A stretch of DNA of 64,000 bases from Doris montereyensis (Eukaryota; Mollusca; Gastropoda; Nudibranchia; Dorididae), in the NCBI GenBank assembly GCA_037039925.1, contig JAXRKP010001706.1, positions 1 through 64,000 of the forward strand. The letters are read 5' to 3'. A program made the translations under genes and the position numbers. How positions within the stretch are numbered: the first letter of the stretch is position 1; each line of letters starts with the position of its first letter. This document shows, in pieces, positions 1-12,447 of the stretch. The notes under the pieces were generated by a model that worked only from the letters and a program-made list of their open reading frames with translations, searched no databases and had not been told where the DNA came from.

Positions 1-122
1 AAGAAAGAAAATATGCACGCTAAAGATCATGTGGCTGTTTACAGGGCAGTCCGGGCAAAATTAAAGTCGTACACCCCGGGATGACTCTAGGTGCGGATGT
101 GGGTAAATAAAATTAAAATAAA
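1..122 (+). mobile_element. SINE-A 3' fragment
   Basis: This stretch matches the 3' half of the tRNA-derived SINE seen complete at 11303-11612: the words cacg-taaagatc, ggctgtttacagggcagtcc and gtgcggatgtgggtaaat occur in the same order. The tRNA-like head is outside the window or missing. The end is the A-rich tail typical of a SINE. Confidence 0.75.
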
Positions 123-890
<768 letters not shown>

Positions 891-894
891 TGAT

Positions 895-1290
895 ATATGC
901 TTATAAAAATAGAGGACCTAAATCAGTTCTGGGGGGGGGCACATGGAAGTACTGGCCTGGGAGTGGATTCCAGCACCTTCAGCAATTACCTCCTGGGTTG
1001 TCCCACAAGAAACAATTTGATCCGATGAAGGAGCAAATCGTAAATACCATAGATCATTCAGCTCCTTCGGAGCTTATCCCAGTTCCATTGAACAGGTGAC
1101 AATAATCACCTCCAGACCAGGACGCTAGTCTGACGCAGGTTTTTTACTTAGTGCTTGTAATTTACACCTGAGTAGAGTAGGTAAATGTTAGTGTCTTTCC
1201 CAAGGAACACAAGGCGGACCTGGCTTTCCAGGATTCAAACTCGGGTGATGATTCTAACTGCTTGGCCACCTATGCCACAAGGCATATTTT
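895..1290 (-). mobile_element. SINE-B, tRNA-derived
   Basis: Read on the minus strand, the element starts near 1290 with a tRNA-like head: an A-box-like word ggccaagcagtt and a B-box-like word gagtttgaatcctgg. The body follows, with ccttgggaaagacactaac, cctactctactcaggtgtaa, gcgtcctggtctggaggtga and gggataagctccg. That order of words is familiar from tRNA-derived SINEs of marine invertebrates. A related copy lies at 1670-2112 and a partial one at 22635-22830. Exact ends and a target-site duplication were not resolved. Confidence 0.65.
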
Positions 1291-1669
1291 TAGCATCCAT
1301 TTTATCAGTAACCCATTGTGAACTATTTTGCCAAAGCTGAGAAATTAGATGATAGCAGTTTTGGCTGCTTTTGATTTAGAGAATGACTAAATTCATTGAT
1401 AATAGCTGTAATAAGCATTTCTGTCTAAAGTATAAATACATACACGAAAGGATTATTGACAGTTAGTGTGATTTATTTTCTTTTTCAACATGAACACTAC
1501 CATCTGATTGTAAGAACTATAAATAAGAAAAAGTCTTCAGACCTGTATCTGAAAAATATTAAGAATGTATGTGTGTGTGTGATTAGGAAGAGGTTTTGGT
1601 AAATAAGCGAGACAAAACCCCCACATGTCCACATAATATTAGTTTAAAACATCCTGTCGATAAAAATAG

Positions 1670-2112
1670 AGGACCTATCACCAGTTCCCCTTGGCCCTAA
1701 CTATATGTAGAGGAAGATTGGAAGTACTGGCCTGGGAGTTGAGAAGGGCTTTGAAGCACCTTCATAAATAACAGTTGGTGATCCTGGGTTAACGGGAGAA
1801 AACTCTTTATAAATCCATCTTGATCTTTATAATGTCATGATGAAAGACAAATCGTGAATACAAAAATAGATCATTCAGCTCCTTTGCCCAAAATCTTCCA
1901 TTATCAGACTTCTCATAACGAAATCATCCTTAGGGACAATAATCACCTCCAGACCAGGACGCTAGTCTGATGTGTTTTATACTCCCAGGTAGCTAGTGCT
2001 TGTACTCATTACACCTGAGTAGAGTAGGAAGAGCGTGTTAAGTGTCTTTCCCAAGAACAAAAAGGCGGACCTGGCTTTGCCATTTATCATAATACTATGT
2101 CCTTTAAATTCC
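1670..2112 (-). mobile_element. SINE-B, second copy, rearranged
   Basis: It shares with 895-1290 the words ggaagtactggcctgggag, ccagaccaggacgctagtct and aggcggacctggctttgcc in the same order. Extra words are interleaved (agttggtgatcctggg, aatgtcatgatgaaag). The tRNA-like head is cut short at about 2112. Confidence 0.55.
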
Positions 2113-3060
2113 CGTCTGGTAGTTTACAACATAACGTGCTGGAGCTGGCCCTTTAAGATTTAGCTATCCATTTTTGTAAATGTTTAAGCTTTTGAAAAAA
2201 TATTCATCCCGTCGTTACAGTATAAATCGTGATAGTTAGCTGAACCGTCGTTTCTGCTGTGAGCTACACGAAAGTTATTGACAGTTAGTATCAACTTGAA
2301 GAAGTTAAATCCTTTCAGAAGACAGAACTCAAAGTCTTTCGACTCTGTAGAAAAAAATATTCAGATATCAAAGCCCCCCCCCCCCCCCATTCACACACTT
2401 GGCATCCTGGTGTGAATGAGTGCCCATCTATATGTAGATTGTAATGATCTTGTGAGAGTGTAAGACTAACGAAAAACTCTCTCTCAACTTAAAGGTGGAG
2501 ACTGTACATATACGCTTCCCATATCGGGGAGTTCATAAGAAATCATCCTTAGGACAATTATATAATGGAAATGTATGTGTGTGGGATGTAGGAAGAGTTG
2601 GTGATCCTGCACATGTCATGGTAAAGCGGAGTATAAATCTATCTTTAATTTATCATAATACTATCTTCCTTTAAATTGCATAAATATTAGTTTAAAACAT
2701 AACGTGCTTTTAAGATTTAGTTTTTGTAAATGTTTAAAAAAATATTCATCCCGTCGTTATAGAATAACTTGTGAAAGCTGAACCGTCGCGCTGTGATAAT
2801 CGACGATAGAATGGTCTCTCCCTTTCTTCTCACATTCCTCACTTGGCCCAGGTGTGAATGAGTGCCCATCTATATGTAGAGGAGAAGATCTTCTCTCTCT
2901 CTCTCTCTCTACGCTCTCCTGGAGTCGAGAGACTTTGAATGAAATGGCCTTCTGTGGGATAAATGATGTACAGTTGGTGATCCTCTGGATACGGAGTATA
3001 AATCTCTCTTTCTAAATCCATCTTGATCTTTATAATGTCATGACGTTTTCTCTTTTCTCT
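2086..3060. repeat. Mosaic of short shuffled duplications
   Basis: Words of 15-25 bases recur in changing order. A TTTATCATAATACTAT word is at about 2083 and 2649. An ATATTCATCCCGTCGTTA word is at about 2203 and 2742. A TGAGTGCCCATCTATATG word is at about 2417 and 2857. Phrases of SINE-B (agttggtgatcct, tctttataatgtcatga) also recur. No coding frame is present. It reads as a nested or scrambled duplication rather than as a clean tandem array. Confidence 0.6.
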
Positions 3061-3089
3061 ATGTAATGGGGTCTCTAGAATAACTATAT

Positions 3090-3152
3090 ATAGAATAGTA
3101 TATATAGCAAGATAGTCTCTCCTTTCTTTCTTCCCTGCCTTTTTTCTTTCTT

Positions 3153-3193
<41 letters not shown>

Positions 3194-3420
3194 TTATCTC
3201 TCTCTATCTCATGCTCACCTTTATCACTTCTCTCTTATTTTCATATTTTTTATTTCATTCTCTCTCTCTCTGATTTGAACCTTCCACTCGCTCATTATTC
3301 ATTTGAACCTTCCACTCTCTCAGCTTATTCATACCCCCCTCTGCTAGTTTCTTATCATCACTGTCGTTTTCTTTCTTTCTTTCTCCTTTATGTTTTTCTT
3401 CTGACATCATATTGTGTGAT
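3090..3420. repeat. CT-rich low-complexity tract
   Basis: Polypyrimidine sequence including an uninterrupted (CT)n run at about 3158-3192 and a short duplicated phrase (gaaccttccactc) near 3277 and 3305. Confidence 0.8.
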
Positions 3421-3459
3421 GCCGGAGGTATTACTTAGATCTAGATTCTAGATATTTCT

Positions 3460-3580
3460 CGTTTGTTGTCTGACGAAGGGTTATACCCTGAAACGTCACG
3501 TGTTTGTTCTGTCTTTATTAGTGGAGTTGTCACTTATTGTCATATTTCGCCTTTGACTTCACTTCCCTGTGGCTCCTTTG
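3460..3580 (+). mobile_element. Hammerhead/Penelope-like repeat segment, copy 1
   Basis: The stretch contains CTGACGA, then AGGGT-TAT-ACCCT, then GAAACGTC. These are the conserved core boxes of a hammerhead ribozyme (CUGANGA, stem II, GAAA, cleavage-site GUC) with a 5-bp stem II. Hammerhead motifs of this kind are known from Penelope-like retroelements. The same segment is repeated at 7650-7765, so it is a dispersed element. Read as protein it gives a DEGLYPETSRV phrase. Flanking stem I pairing is weak, so catalytic activity is uncertain. It runs directly into the (ATT)n tract. Confidence 0.5.
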
Positions 3581-3604
3581 TATTATCTATACTATTATTG
3601 TTAT

Positions 3605-4990
<1,386 letters not shown>

Positions 4991-4991
4991 T

Positions 4992-5196
4992 CTCCTGTTG
5001 CCTTGCAGGCAGGTCTTGTCTGACCAAAGGCTAAGGGAGTTAACCTGAAAGAAAACAACCTGCTGCCTTGCAGGCCGGTCTTGACTGACCGAAGGCTAAG
5101 GGAGTTAACCCTGACAGAAAATAACAACCTGCTGCCTTGAAGGCTGGTCTTGAATGACTAAAGGCTAAGGGAGTTAACCCTGACAGAAAATAACAA
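4992..5196 (+). repeat. LINE-A 5' UTR tandem repeat, 3 units
   Basis: Three head-to-tail units of about 66-69 bases. Each starts with ctgctgccttgcaggc, continues with a gtcttgactgacc phrase and ends with gggagttaaccctgacag. The same array occurs in the other LINE-A copies with different unit numbers. Because it precedes the first coding region, it is probably the promoter or leader of the element; this is inferred by analogy with monomer arrays of other LINEs. Confidence 0.85.
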
Positions 5197-5349
5197 GGCC
5201 CGGTAGAGGGCCTCAAGGTGGCAGCCCCACCATCTACCTAGGGTACAGTGGCTAATTCTCTGCTTTTCCAAAACAACCTGATTGAAAGTAATATATATAA
5301 TGATATACCCGGCTTGAACTTTGGAAGACGACTCTGGAAAAGAACACGG

Positions 5350-6703
5350 ACTGTGATTTTTGGAACATGGAATGTCAAGGCAATTAATGGAAAGGAGAAG
5401 AAATGGAAAAATTCAAAATATACATTTTGGCTATTACAGATACAAAGAAAGAAGAACCAGGAATAGAAAATGTTGGAGCAAATCATACATTAATCTTTTC
5501 AGAGTAAATGTCAAAGATAGAGTTAGAGCTGGAGTAGGCCTCCTAATGCATAAAAGGCAAGAAATGCTACTAGAAAATTGAAATTTGTAAGCCCACGGCT
5601 ATTAGAGGTAAATATCAAACCAAAAGGACGAGAAATTAAATTATTAGTAGCTTATGGACCAAACGAAGATGCCATCAAAGAAGAAAAATATATCTTCGAA
5701 AATGATTTACAAATAGCTGCAGAAAATCTCAAAGTAGTAAAACAGGAATTAATGGTTTTATGAGATTTAAACGCTAGAGTAGGCAACAATGTAGAAACAT
5801 CAGGAGGAGTAATAGGTAAGGAAGGAGAGACAACAACTTCTCCAAATGGAGAGAGACTAATAGATTTTTGCCCAAAGAATAACATGAAAATAGCTAAGAC
5901 ATTTTTTTTCCTCATAAAGATATCCACAAATATACTAGAGCAAATGAAGATAGATGTGAAAAGTCAATCAAAGACTACATAATAGTTAGCAGCTCCCTTT
6001 TTACAGTAAAATGGATGCTAGAGTAAGCAGAGGAGCTGAAATATTTAGTAATCATCAGCTAGTGATAGCCAAATGAGATTATTAACTGAAGAAAACAAAC
6101 AGAAAAGGAAAGAGAAGAAAGCTACTAAACTCAAAATAGAAGAACTAAATAAACCAATAGTAAAACAAATGTACCAATCCAGGATAAAAAAAAAATCTAT
6201 TAGTGAAAGGCAAATGGATTCGAAGGAAAGCACAATATAAAGAAACACTCGGTTGTACTGAAGAGGTCTGTGGTAGGAAACAAATTAAAGGAGATAGGAA
6301 AAGAACAGCATGGTGGAATGAGAATGTCAAGACTAAGAGCAAAGAAAAGAAAGTTGCCTGGAAGAAATACTCGCAAACAAAGAGACCAGAGGATAGGATA
6401 GATTACGTGAGTAAAGAATTATCGCCAAAGAGGAAGTTAGGAAAGCAAAACAGGAACAGTAGGAAAAGTTTGGACAAAGACTTCAAGAAAACTATCAAAG
6501 AAATCAAAAGCAGTTCTGGGAGCAATGAAGAGCAGGAGAAAGACCAAAGCATGCCCAATACGACAAAGGAGAAATAATGAAAGGCGACAGTGAAATCATG
6601 GAAACGTGGAGAAAGTATTTTCAACAATTACATAATCCCTCCAGAACATACGAAACAAGGAGTACAGATCAATTATTAAGAGTAACACGTAATCGAGATG
6701 AGA
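5350..6703 (+). pseudogene. LINE-A endonuclease ORF remnant (copy 1)
   Basis: Broken coding region of an APE-type endonuclease of the kind often misnamed craniofacial-development-protein-2-like. Visible landmarks are FGTWNV near 5360, a RARAGVGLL-like phrase near 5520, VAYGPNED near 5650 and DLNARVG near 5766. A basic linker follows (KQIKGDRKRTAWWNENVK near 6280) and then a MKGDSEIMETWRKYFQQLHN phrase near 6577, which lies just upstream of the reverse transcriptase. Several frameshifts are present, and a TGA replaces the Gly codon just before DLNARVG. The element cannot make a functional protein. Confidence 0.85.
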
Positions 6704-7012
<309 letters not shown>

Positions 7013-7014
7013 TT

Positions 7015-7395
7015 GAGTATCTGTTAGGAGTTAGGATACTATGTCTATCTAGGTGATCCATTATGTTACTATGTATTATGTGTTCCAATAGCTTATAGGT
7101 TATTGAAGTTAGAGAAACAGGTCTGTAGTGTTCTGGTCTTGATCCGTTTCCCTATTTTATCAAATGTGACTGAACTTCAATTTTCTTGTAATTTGAAACT
7201 TTTCTTTGGTTTGGTAGAGATGTCCGCTATTTTACATCTGCACATATTCTTAATGTTTTTCCGGCTATTAATCTGCACCTGTTGCTTTATGTTTTTATTG
7301 ATGTTAAGCAGTACTTTTAGGTACACCTGTTCCTTTTATGTGACTCATTTCAGGATATTTTCCATCTCATGTTACGTTGGGTAATTTTTGGTTGT
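7015..7395 (-). pseudogene. LINE-C reverse-transcriptase remnant
   Basis: On the minus strand, bases about 7150 to 7020 encode PEHYRPVSLTSITYKLLEHI followed by IHSNIMDHL. This is the NYRP(I/V)SLTS block of a non-LTR reverse transcriptase, preceded by a decayed GNGSR phrase after a stop. It is a different family from LINE-A, which has NYRGI at this position. Only the fingers-palm start of the reverse transcriptase survives. Confidence 0.75.
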
Positions 7396-7399
7396 GGGT

Positions 7400-7645
7400 C
7401 ATAAAAAATACTGAAGAAAATTGATTATTCAAGAGTTGAGCTTTAGGTTTGGGGTATGGAATCCCAACTTCTGCTTGGGTTTTACTTCTGATGAATGTTG
7501 TATACTGAGGTAAAATGGTCTCACAGTCAATAAAGACACTTGCCCTATAATACTACTACTACACAGTTATTGACCCTTATTGCAATAGCCGTAAATAATA
7601 CAAAGGAGCAAAAGTGGAGTGAAATCAAAAGTGAAAAACGACAAT
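7400..7645. other. Unassigned spacer
   Basis: No coding frame. The phrase agtggagtgaaatcaaaagtg near 7614 resembles parts of the adjacent hammerhead-like repeat, so this may be more of the same element. Confidence 0.4.
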
Positions 7646-7765
7646 GTATATTTGTTGTCAGACGAAGGGTTATACCCTAAACGTCACGTGTTTGTCTGTC
7701 TTTAGTTGTGGAGTTGTCATCTATTGTTGTATTTCACGTTTGACTCTTATTTGGGTTCTTTGCAC
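7646..7765 (+). mobile_element. Hammerhead/Penelope-like repeat segment, copy 2
   Basis: Collinear with 3460-3580: GACGAAGGGTTATACCCT, AACGTCACGTGTTTG and a GTGGAGTTGTCA phrase recur in order. The catalytic boxes are damaged here: CTGACGA is CAGACGA, and the G of GAAAC is lost. It is a decayed copy. Confidence 0.55.
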
Positions 7766-7904
7766 GACTAGTTAGATCGTACGAGATTACGAGGTCGATT
7801 TAATTAGGAGTACAAATGACCAAATAAGAGTCAATACTGTATTACCCTACAACAGTTTTTAACCAGCTATGCTTTTGCTTTACACTAAAACAGAAACAGT
7901 TGGG

Positions 7905-10224
7905 GAAAAGATTTATATCTTCTGCCCACTTTCTCCGAGGTCTGCCTTTGGTCTTTTACCTTGGGCTGTAGTACTGTATACTGGTTTAGCTATTCTATTG
8001 TCCTTCATTTTGTTTACATGTCCAAACTATCTCAATTGATTTGTTTCTATCTTAGTTTTTATGCCATCTGCTTTGGTTTGTCTCTTATTGTTGTGTTTCT
8101 GATTTTGTCTCTTTTAGTTTTCCTTACTACTCTTCTGAGATATTTCATTTCAGCTGCCCGTACTCTACTGTATTCTCCACTGTCTAAGGTCCAGGTTTCG
8201 CTGCCATAGAGGAGAGTAGGACAATAAACTGTACTGTATACTACCATTTTGGTTTTTGTTGACAATTCCTGCTTACCTACAAATGCCTTTCCTAGATGGT
8301 TATATATATTGCACTTGCCTTTTTGATTCCCTGGCTGATTTCTTCTCTTAGTTTTCCTCTGAGTTAATCATTACTCCTAGGTAATTGTAGCTTTGAACCT
8401 GTTCTAAATTCTCCCTGCCTAATTTAAGATTGTGTGTTTTAGCTTCCCTATTTACTAGGATTGTTTTGGTTTTCTTTGCATTTACTCTCATTCCTCTTTT
8501 ATTTAGTTCATTGTTCATAATGGTGATATTCAACTGAAGGTCACTTTCTCACTTTCCAAACAGAACTAAATCATCGCCAAATGAAGGCATTAATACATTT
8601 ACTAGTTTGAGCTTCCACATACCTAAAATTCATTTTCTTCATTTTTGAGGATTCCTTTGCGACTGAATCCATAAATGTGATAAACAAAAGAGGATTTAGG
8701 ATACAACCCTGTCTTACTCCTATATCTACATCAAGTTCTGCAGATATATTTCCAGCTACTCTCACTGCACACGTTGGTTTATTGTAAAAACGACTTTTAA
8801 TGACTTCTATTAAATTTTGCTCTACATTGTGTTCTTTTAAGGAATGCCATAGTTCGTCCCTCCTGACAGTGTCAAATGCCTTTTTTAAGTCAATAAAACA
8901 CAGGTGCAAGTCAATTGGTGAAAATGATGTCTCCATGTTTCAATGATTTCGCTGTCTTCTTTCATTATTTCTCCTTTTGGCATTCTTAATTTGTCGTATG
9001 GGCATGCTTGGGTCTTTCTCATGCTCTTCATTGCCCCTCAGAACAGCTTTTGATTTCCTTGATGATAGCTTTCTTGAAGCCTTTGTCCAAACTCTTCCCA
9101 TTGTTCATGTTTTGTTTTCCTAACTTCCTCCTTGGCGATAGTTCTTTTATTGACATAATCAATCTTATCCTTTGGTCTCTTTGTTTGCAAGTATTTCTTC
9201 CAAGCATCCTTCTTTTCTTTGATCTTAGTCTTGACATTCTCATTCCACTATGCTGTTCTTTTTCCTATCTCAATTGATTTGTTTCCTACCACAGACCTCT
9301 TCAGTACACCCGAGGAGTGTTTCTTATACATCTGCCACTTTTCAGATCCATCTGTCTTTCACTAATAAGTCTTTTTATCCTAGATTGGCACATCTGTTTT
9401 ACTACTGGTTTATTTAGTTCCTCTATTTTCAGTTTAGTAGTTTTCTTCTCTTTCCTTTTGTGTTTGTTTTCTTCAGTCAGTAATCTCATTTTGGCAATCA
9501 CTAAGTGATGACCACTAAATATTTCTGCTCCTCTGTTTACTCTTGCATCCAATGTACTGTAAAAAAGGGTGCTGCTAACTATTATGCAGTTTTTGATTGA
9601 TTTTTCACACCTGTCTTCATTTACTCTTGTATATTTGTGGATATCTTTATGAGGAAAAAAGGTGTTGGCTATTTTCATGTTATTCTTTAGGCAAAAATCT
9701 ATTAGTCTCTCTCCATTTGGAGAAGTTGTCTCTCCTTATTTACCTATTACTCCTCCTGACGTTTCTACATTGTTGCCTACTCTCGCGTTTAAATCTCCTA
9801 AAAACATTAGTTCCTGCTTGTGTTTAAGATTCTCTGCAGCTATTTGTAAATCGTTTCCGAATATATCTTTTTCTTCTTTAGTTGCGTCTTCGTTTGGTCC
9901 ATACGCTATAAATAATTTAATTTCTCGTCCTTTTGGTTTAATATTTACCTCTAATAGCCGTGGGCTTATAAATGTCCAACTTTCTAGTTGCTTTTCATGC
10001 CTTTTATGCACTAGGAGGCCTACTCCTGCTCTAGCTCTATCTTTGACATTGACATCTACTCCTGAGAAGATTGAAATATGATTTGGTCCTACATTTTCTA
10101 TTCCTTGTCTTTTTTTCTTTGTTTCTGTAATGAATTTTTCTATTTCTTCAACTAATTCTAAATCTTTTCCATTTATTTCCCCAACATTCCATATTCTAAA
10201 ATCACAGTCCTTATTCGTTTCCAA
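7905..10224 (-). pseudogene. LINE-A endonuclease/reverse-transcriptase remnant (copy 2)
   Basis: Endonuclease landmarks on the minus strand are WNVGEINGKDLELVEEIEKF near 10190, AYGPNEDATKEEKDIF near 9905 and an intact GDLNARVG near 9795. Reverse-transcriptase landmarks are FIDLKKAFDTVRRDELW near 8890 and GVRQGCILNPLLF near 8725. A NAKKTKTILVNREAKTHNLK phrase follows near 8480, then LLYGSETWTL near 8190. The C-terminus ends with a decayed FGHVNKMKDNR phrase near 8010. Many frameshifts and stops make it non-functional. The presence of EN, RT and the GSETWTL tail identifies an APE-type non-LTR element. Confidence 0.88.
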
Positions 10225-10371
10225 GTTGGTCTTCGAAAGATCAAGCCGGTTATATTATATTTATTTCTTCTCTGAATCTGTTTGTTTTTGGATAAGCAGG
10301 GGATTAACCCACTGTACCCTAGGTAGATGGTGGGGCTGCCACCTTTAGGCCCCCTACCAGGCCTTGTTATT

Positions 10372-10570
10372 TTTTGTCAGGGTTAACTCCTTTAGCCTTT
10401 AGTCATTCAAGGCCAGCCTACAAGGCAGCAGGCTGTTATTTTCTGTCAGGGTTAACTCCCTTAGACTCTGGTCAGTCAAGACCGGCCTGCAAGGCAGCAG
10501 GTTGTTTTCTTTCAGGGTGAACTCCCTTAGCCTCTGGTCAGCCAAGACCAACCTGCAAGGCACCAGGAGA
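10372..10570 (-). repeat. LINE-A 5' UTR tandem repeat, 3 units
   Basis: Three units of about 65-69 bases equivalent to those at 4992-5196, in inverted orientation. They are preceded on the element's 5' side by a single-copy leader (10571-10632) that contains a ccgggcagtggacagg word near its start. Confidence 0.85.
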
Positions 10571-10629
10571 CTCGTGGAGGGCGGGATCATCTACTCCTCG
10601 TACAGAGGTGCCTACCTGTCCACTGCCCG

Positions 10630-10680
10630 GAATAATACTAATAACAATAATAATAATATTTATTAATAATGATGATGATA

Positions 10681-10712
<32 letters not shown>

Positions 10713-10713
10713 A
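10630..10713 (+). repeat. (AAT)n/(GAT)n microsatellite
   Basis: Short AAT-rich tract passing into about ten GAT trinucleotides, abutting the 5' end of LINE-A copy 2. Confidence 0.9.
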
Positions 10714-11000
10714 ATCTTTTTGTAAAAAAATTGTTCGGGGAGCCCTTATTGTGCTTATATTATCCAATGCTTATCTTTTTTGCCGATGATCACAAATCAG
10801 GGTAGGGACTTCAAACTTGCCTTGATATATTTTATATTTGCAAAATGAATTAATGCAGTGTACACAACCAATCGTATTAAAAAAAGAATTCAAGCTAATT
10901 TGTGAGTAGTTTAACTTTCAAAACATCTAAACATTTTAATAAGGTTAAAAACAAAACAACAACAATGGGATCCCTTTCAGCATCTAGCTAGCGCCACTTA
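10714..11000. other. Unassigned spacer
   Basis: AT-rich sequence with no recognisable gene or repeat. Confidence 0.45.
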
Positions 11001-11004
11001 TATT

Positions 11005-11120
11005 GATCTCTGACCCCAGGGTGAAATAAAAGGAAATAGCCAGCAGATGAAAAATACGTGATAGAGTTAAAGGAAAGAAGTAGGACCTACCAGCCGCACC
11101 TGCCAACCGCCCACCCACGG
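11005..11120 (+). repeat. Repeat D copy
   Basis: Shares with 20305-20420, 22148-22265 and 36425-36497 an ordered set of words: ccagggtgaa, a purine-rich stretch with (g)gaaat..agatgaaa, gaaagaagtaggacctacc, then a cytosine-rich gccaaccgcccaccc. No coding content. The family is not recognised. Confidence 0.55.
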
Positions 11121-11302
11121 GAGGAACAAGGAGAGGAGTGAGAGAGAAAAAGAGAAGGGAAGACATCACGGAACGAACGATGAAGACCTTCTCCCAAATC
11201 CGAACACTGGTCACGGACGGGCGAGATAAACGGGAAGGGAAGTAACTTGTGCTAAATTCCATCATAGTATTCATAGCGTTGTTGAAGATGATGAGCCTGC
11301 GG

Positions 11303-11612
11303 AGGAAGTCGGTAGTCTAGAGGCAAGGCGCCCGCCTCTCAACCAAAAGGTAGTGGGTTCGAGCCCCGCCAACGGCTGAAAAATGTTTTCGATTTTTTTC
11401 CCGGGTATAATCTACTCCCCTGGTCCAGGTAGGTGGATCGACACCTAGTATCATCGGAGACGGACGATGAAAAGGAGGTCCCGTGTGCAGATCACAACTC
11501 TCTGTGCACGTTAAAGATCCCTTGGCTGTTTACAAGACAGTCCGGGCAGAATTGAAAATCCTACCAAAAACCCCGAGATCACCTGAGTTGTGGATGTGGG
11601 TAAATCAAATCA
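11303..11612 (+). mobile_element. SINE-A, complete tRNA-derived copy
   Basis: A tRNA-like head carries an A-box-like tagtctagaggc and a good B-box (gggttcgagccccgcc). The unrelated body contains ggtccaggtaggtggatcga, gacggacgatgaaaaggagg, gtgcacgttaaagatccctt and tacaagacagtccgggc. It ends with gtggatgtgggtaaatcaaa and a short (AATCA)-type tail. Other copies or pieces are at 1, 16043, 17213, 27005, 27415 and 42276. The head drives RNA polymerase III transcription in active SINEs; whether this copy is active cannot be told. Confidence 0.85.
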
Positions 11613-12065
11613 GATCAAAACTTTGTGTCCTGATGGCCTCAATTTATAGGTCGTTCCAGAGAAGGGCTGGTTATATAATATTAATAGATATTAAGCTGAT
11701 ATCGTGTCTTTCTTTTTCCTTGCATCTCATTGAGAAGTTGGTGTATCAGAATCCCCACAATTATGATTGAAATTCTTAAAACCTTTTTATCTCTTTCTTT
11801 CCCTCAGTTCTGTCTGTCTTTTTTTAAACTTTCATATTTTCTATAATAATAATTCTTCATGCTTGTTTTTACATATAAAATCAAATACAGAATTTTCCAT
11901 TTACTTTCATGCAATTGCAATGAAAATAAGCAATTTTCAACGAATGGTTATGGAAGCAGTAGCATTGTATAAACTATAATACATGTACATGATTGTATGT
12001 GTAAACTTCAAAAACCGTTTCTAGCCCCCTGGCAGTGTTTGTTTTCGTTTCTCATGTAAAGGCAA
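11613..12065. other. Unassigned spacer
   Basis: T-rich, no credible coding frame, no recognised element. Confidence 0.45.
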
Positions 12066-12119
12066 AGTTGTTTACACCTGTACGGGGATTAGGCGGTCCC
12101 GCTCTCCATGAATCTCCTG

Positions 12120-12447
12120 ATCCCCTGCTGCAGGCGGGCCTTGACTGAACAAAGGCTAAGGGAGTCAATCCCGACAGAAAACCACAACCTGCTGCCTTGC
12201 AGGAAGCTTTGGCTGACCAAAGGCTAAGGGAGTTAACCCTGACGGAAAAAGACAACCTGCTGCCTTGCAGACCGGTCTTAATTGACCAAAGCCTAAGGAA
12301 GTTAACCCTGACAGAAAACAACCTGCTGCCTTGCATGGCGCTCTTGATTCATCAAAGGCTAAGGGAGTTGACTTTGGCAGACATTAACAACTTGCTACCT
12401 TGCATGCCGGTCTTGGTTGACCAAAGTTAACCCTGACAGAAAATAAC
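12120..12447 (+). repeat. LINE-A 5' UTR tandem repeat, about 5 units
   Basis: Five units of about 60-69 bases (one shortened near 12420) equivalent to the three-unit arrays in the other copies. Unit number therefore varies within the family. Confidence 0.85.

Larger units (their letters stand above)
7870..10632 (-). mobile_element. LINE-A copy 2 (both ends present, internal deletion)
   Basis: Read from 10632 down: a 5' leader, three leader repeat units (10372-10570), the endonuclease, the linker, the reverse-transcriptase core and the C-terminal region near 7900-8200. It is the only copy here that keeps a 3' end. Near 8935-8945 the sequence jumps from the segment before the reverse transcriptase (aaatcat tgaaacatgg) to the palm domain. 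This removes the N-terminal part of the reverse transcriptase that copy 3 still has at 14400-14930. Confidence 0.85.

Noticed and set aside
11303..11380. Stand-alone tRNA gene
   Set aside because: A- and B-box-like words are present, but the fold is incomplete and the same head is attached to the SINE body in several copies.
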